Of a DNA stretch of 64,000 bases, positions 62,223-64,000 are shown piece by piece. This DNA is from Dermatemys mawii (Eukaryota > Chordata > Testudines > Dermatemydidae): assembly GCA_007922305.1 (NCBI GenBank), contig ML677365.1:16114293-16178292 (forward strand), given 5' to 3'. A program made the translations under genes and the position numbers. The notes beneath the pieces are model-generated. The model made no database searches. It saw only the letters and a program-made list of their open reading frames with translations, and was not told where the DNA came from. Positions within the stretch are counted from its first letter, which is position 1. Each line of letters begins with the position of its first letter.

Positions 62223-62240
62223 GTATTAATAAGTTAAGGA
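62223..62240 (-). promoter_or_regulatory. MATN2: U12-type branch site and AC acceptor of the last MATN2 intron
   Basis: Minus strand: TCCTTAAC, then ttattaat, then AC. This is an exact match to the U12 branch consensus at the expected short distance (10 nt) from an AC 3' splice site. Confidence 0.88.
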
Positions 62241-63110
62241 AAAAGCTATCTGGAATACACAGTATTATACAAAAACTTGCCCAAAAGTCTTTCAAATATT
62301 AATTTGATTCTTAACATACAGAGGGAAGGTGGAATCCTTTTTTTAAAATGACAGTAATTTGACAAGCATGTCACGGCAGACTAAATCTGTACACACTTGT
62401 ATTTGTAACAAATACAGACTGTTGTATCCAGCACAACACTGCATATTTTTTACTCGGCATTCTGGCATGTAATTGCTATATTTTTCTTTCATTATCCTAA
62501 GTGCGTACCCCCTCACCCCCCCCCCCCGCCTTCATACCCCCAACTTATCATGGAGGGAAGAGAGAGACTATAACTGCAGCAGATGCTGCTGGTTGTGCGG
62601 GTTTGTAGTCAGTGACAGCACCTCAATAACAATCATTCTCCACTCCCTGAATCTTTATATTTCACAGCTCAACTCTATTTCCTCCTATTCAATCAGGGCT
62701 ATGCAAAGGAGCTGTATGGAGCCCAATGTGGAACTTTACAACTGGGGTTCTTTATCACTCCTAAAAATTTTGTTTTCACATTTAAAAGTGCTGTCCCCTA
62801 GCATTACCAGAAGTACCCATAGACAGGAGTTTCAGGTCTTCACTTAGCACAGTGACAGGAGAAAAGGGGCTTCTACTGGCAGTGTGAAGTGAAACTTTGT
62901 TCCTTGCTAGTGCAAGCTGTAAAAATATTTCAGCTGTTTACCACTATGTAACATTATTTATATGTAAACATACTATTTATATTAGATTACTGTAGAAGAT
63001 GCATGAAGTTCCTAACCCACAAATAGATCTGGTACAGTACAGGAAAACAGGAAGTGCTGACTAGTATAGTATTTGAGCACCTCATGATTTTTAGTGTGTG
63101 TATCCTCAAT
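62241..63110. other. MATN2: MATN2 last intron
   Basis: No further MATN2 exon and no ATATCCTT donor seen up to the window end, so the intron is longer than 1.7 kb. A C-rich run lies at 62516-62527. Confidence 0.5.
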
Positions 63111-63111
63111 A

Positions 63112-63310
63112 CTTATGAAATGCTATATCCCCATTTTACAGATGGGGAACAGAGAAACCAAGGGCTGGATCCACAAAGGAGATTGGGCTCAGTGTTTGGT
63201 GGACTCCCCACTGTTGGATGTTTTTAGGAATACATTGCACAAACACCTGCCAGGACTGGACTTGAGGATGTCTCAAGGTCCCTTCCAGTTCTCCATTTCT
63301 CATTTTTTGC
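63112..63310 (+). repeat. MIR fragment followed by a CR1-type 3' tail
   Basis: 'tatccccattttacagatgg' is the MIR core start. From about 63218, 'gatgtttttaggaatacatt' to 'aggtcccttccagttctcca' is the CR1-type or CR1-mobilised SINE tail. Confidence 0.65.
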
Positions 63311-64000
63311 AACACCAAACTGTTAAGTTCTCTGCTGGCTAGTGGAATCCACAGGGGAAAGTTGTGTCAGCAACTGAGCCGGGAATCTGTTTAAGCTAGT
63401 GAGCAGAAAATATGTAGAATGGGTGCAGCCTAAACAAGCCTGCCTTTCAAAGGGAGTTAGGCACCTTGCTCCAGGCAGGTGGCCTTTGCTGCTTGAGATT
63501 CATAGCCATGAACCTTTCCCAGAGTTAGATGCCTAAGCCAGGTCAGCCTCTTCCTGCCCAAAAGAGGAGACTAAAATATTAAAATTGAAGCCTGAAGTGG
63601 TTTGTGTGTGTAAAACCAGTCATCACTGGTCTCTATACTATCTTGACATTTTCATTTGGAAATTATTTTAAATGACTTGTTGCATATGGCTATTCCCTGA
63701 GTACAGCATGAGACTTCTCTTCACTATTCTGATACAAGTATTTCCTTTTGCCAATAAACACTACTCAAAAATAGCCTGATGGAGGATTAAAATTTCAGCA
63801 GATGTAATAGCCAAATCCAGAGAATAGGATTATGGTCTCAAAACCAGTATCCATTTTCTTTGTCTCCTCTCATATTCTCTACTCACCTGATCTAAGATGT
63901 AGACTTGTCTTGCTATTCAGTGATTATGAAACATTAAGATGCTTGTTTATGAATAAACAAGTTGGTCCTTTCATTGAAGGAGCTGTGGATTTGAAATAAT

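Noticed and set aside
63136..63318. 60-aa minus-strand frame considered as a MATN2 exon
   Set aside because: The sequence is a MIR fragment plus CR1-type tail and has no matrilin similarity or splice sites.

Overview
This is a vertebrate nuclear locus with intron-split genes, CpG-island promoters, long AT-rich introns and many interspersed repeats. The repeat mix (CR1 LINEs in every state of decay, an RTE-clade LINE, several non-autonomous hAT families, Tigger/pogo-like elements with TA target duplications, MIR-type SINE pieces, solo LTRs, and an abundant foldback family carrying the 'gtgccacaagtactcct' tail) fits a sauropsid, most likely a turtle. That assignment is inference from repeat content.

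Five genes can be read at exon level. Left to right: POP1 (minus strand, only the 5' part in the window: a non-coding first-exon candidate near 9171-9345 and coding exons 6849-6995 and 4496-4684); RIDA (plus, complete, six coding exons 9505-18730, 137 aa); ERICH5 (minus, three coding exons between 43316 and 33051, 266 aa as modelled); RPL30 (plus, complete, 5'TOP first exon plus four coding exons, 53318-58749, 115 aa); and the last coding exon of MATN2 (minus, 62170-62222) with its 3' UTR. This is the order found in human 8q22 (MATN2-RPL30-ERICH5-RIDA-POP1), read from the other side. POP1 and RIDA are divergent from a shared CpG island with ZNF143-like and NRF1-like sites. RPL30 and MATN2 converge, with poly(A) signals about 3.1 kb apart.

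Between and inside the genes, the DNA is mostly mobile-element remains. Region 1-4400 holds a CR1 split by a solo LTR and a degenerate LINE endonuclease. RIDA intron 1 holds an antisense RTE LINE and a MIR. From 20.2 to 24.2 kb lies a 5'-to-3' CR1 broken by a hAT element, a solo LTR and another hAT piece. From 25.1 to 27.5 kb there are two Tigger-like elements, one carrying a nested hAT element with a perfect 8-bp target duplication; a paralogous Tigger copy in RPL30 intron 4 preserves the empty site. ERICH5 intron 1 carries a pair of 224-bp inverted arms about 93% identical.

No prokaryotic-type system, CRISPR array or unknown multi-gene system is visible. The most notable items are the U12-type AT-AC intron end in MATN2, the large inverted repeat in ERICH5 intron 1, the in-frame 36-bp minisatellite in ERICH5, the hAT insertion starting 8 bp after the RIDA stop codon, and the empty-site/filled-site transposon pair.
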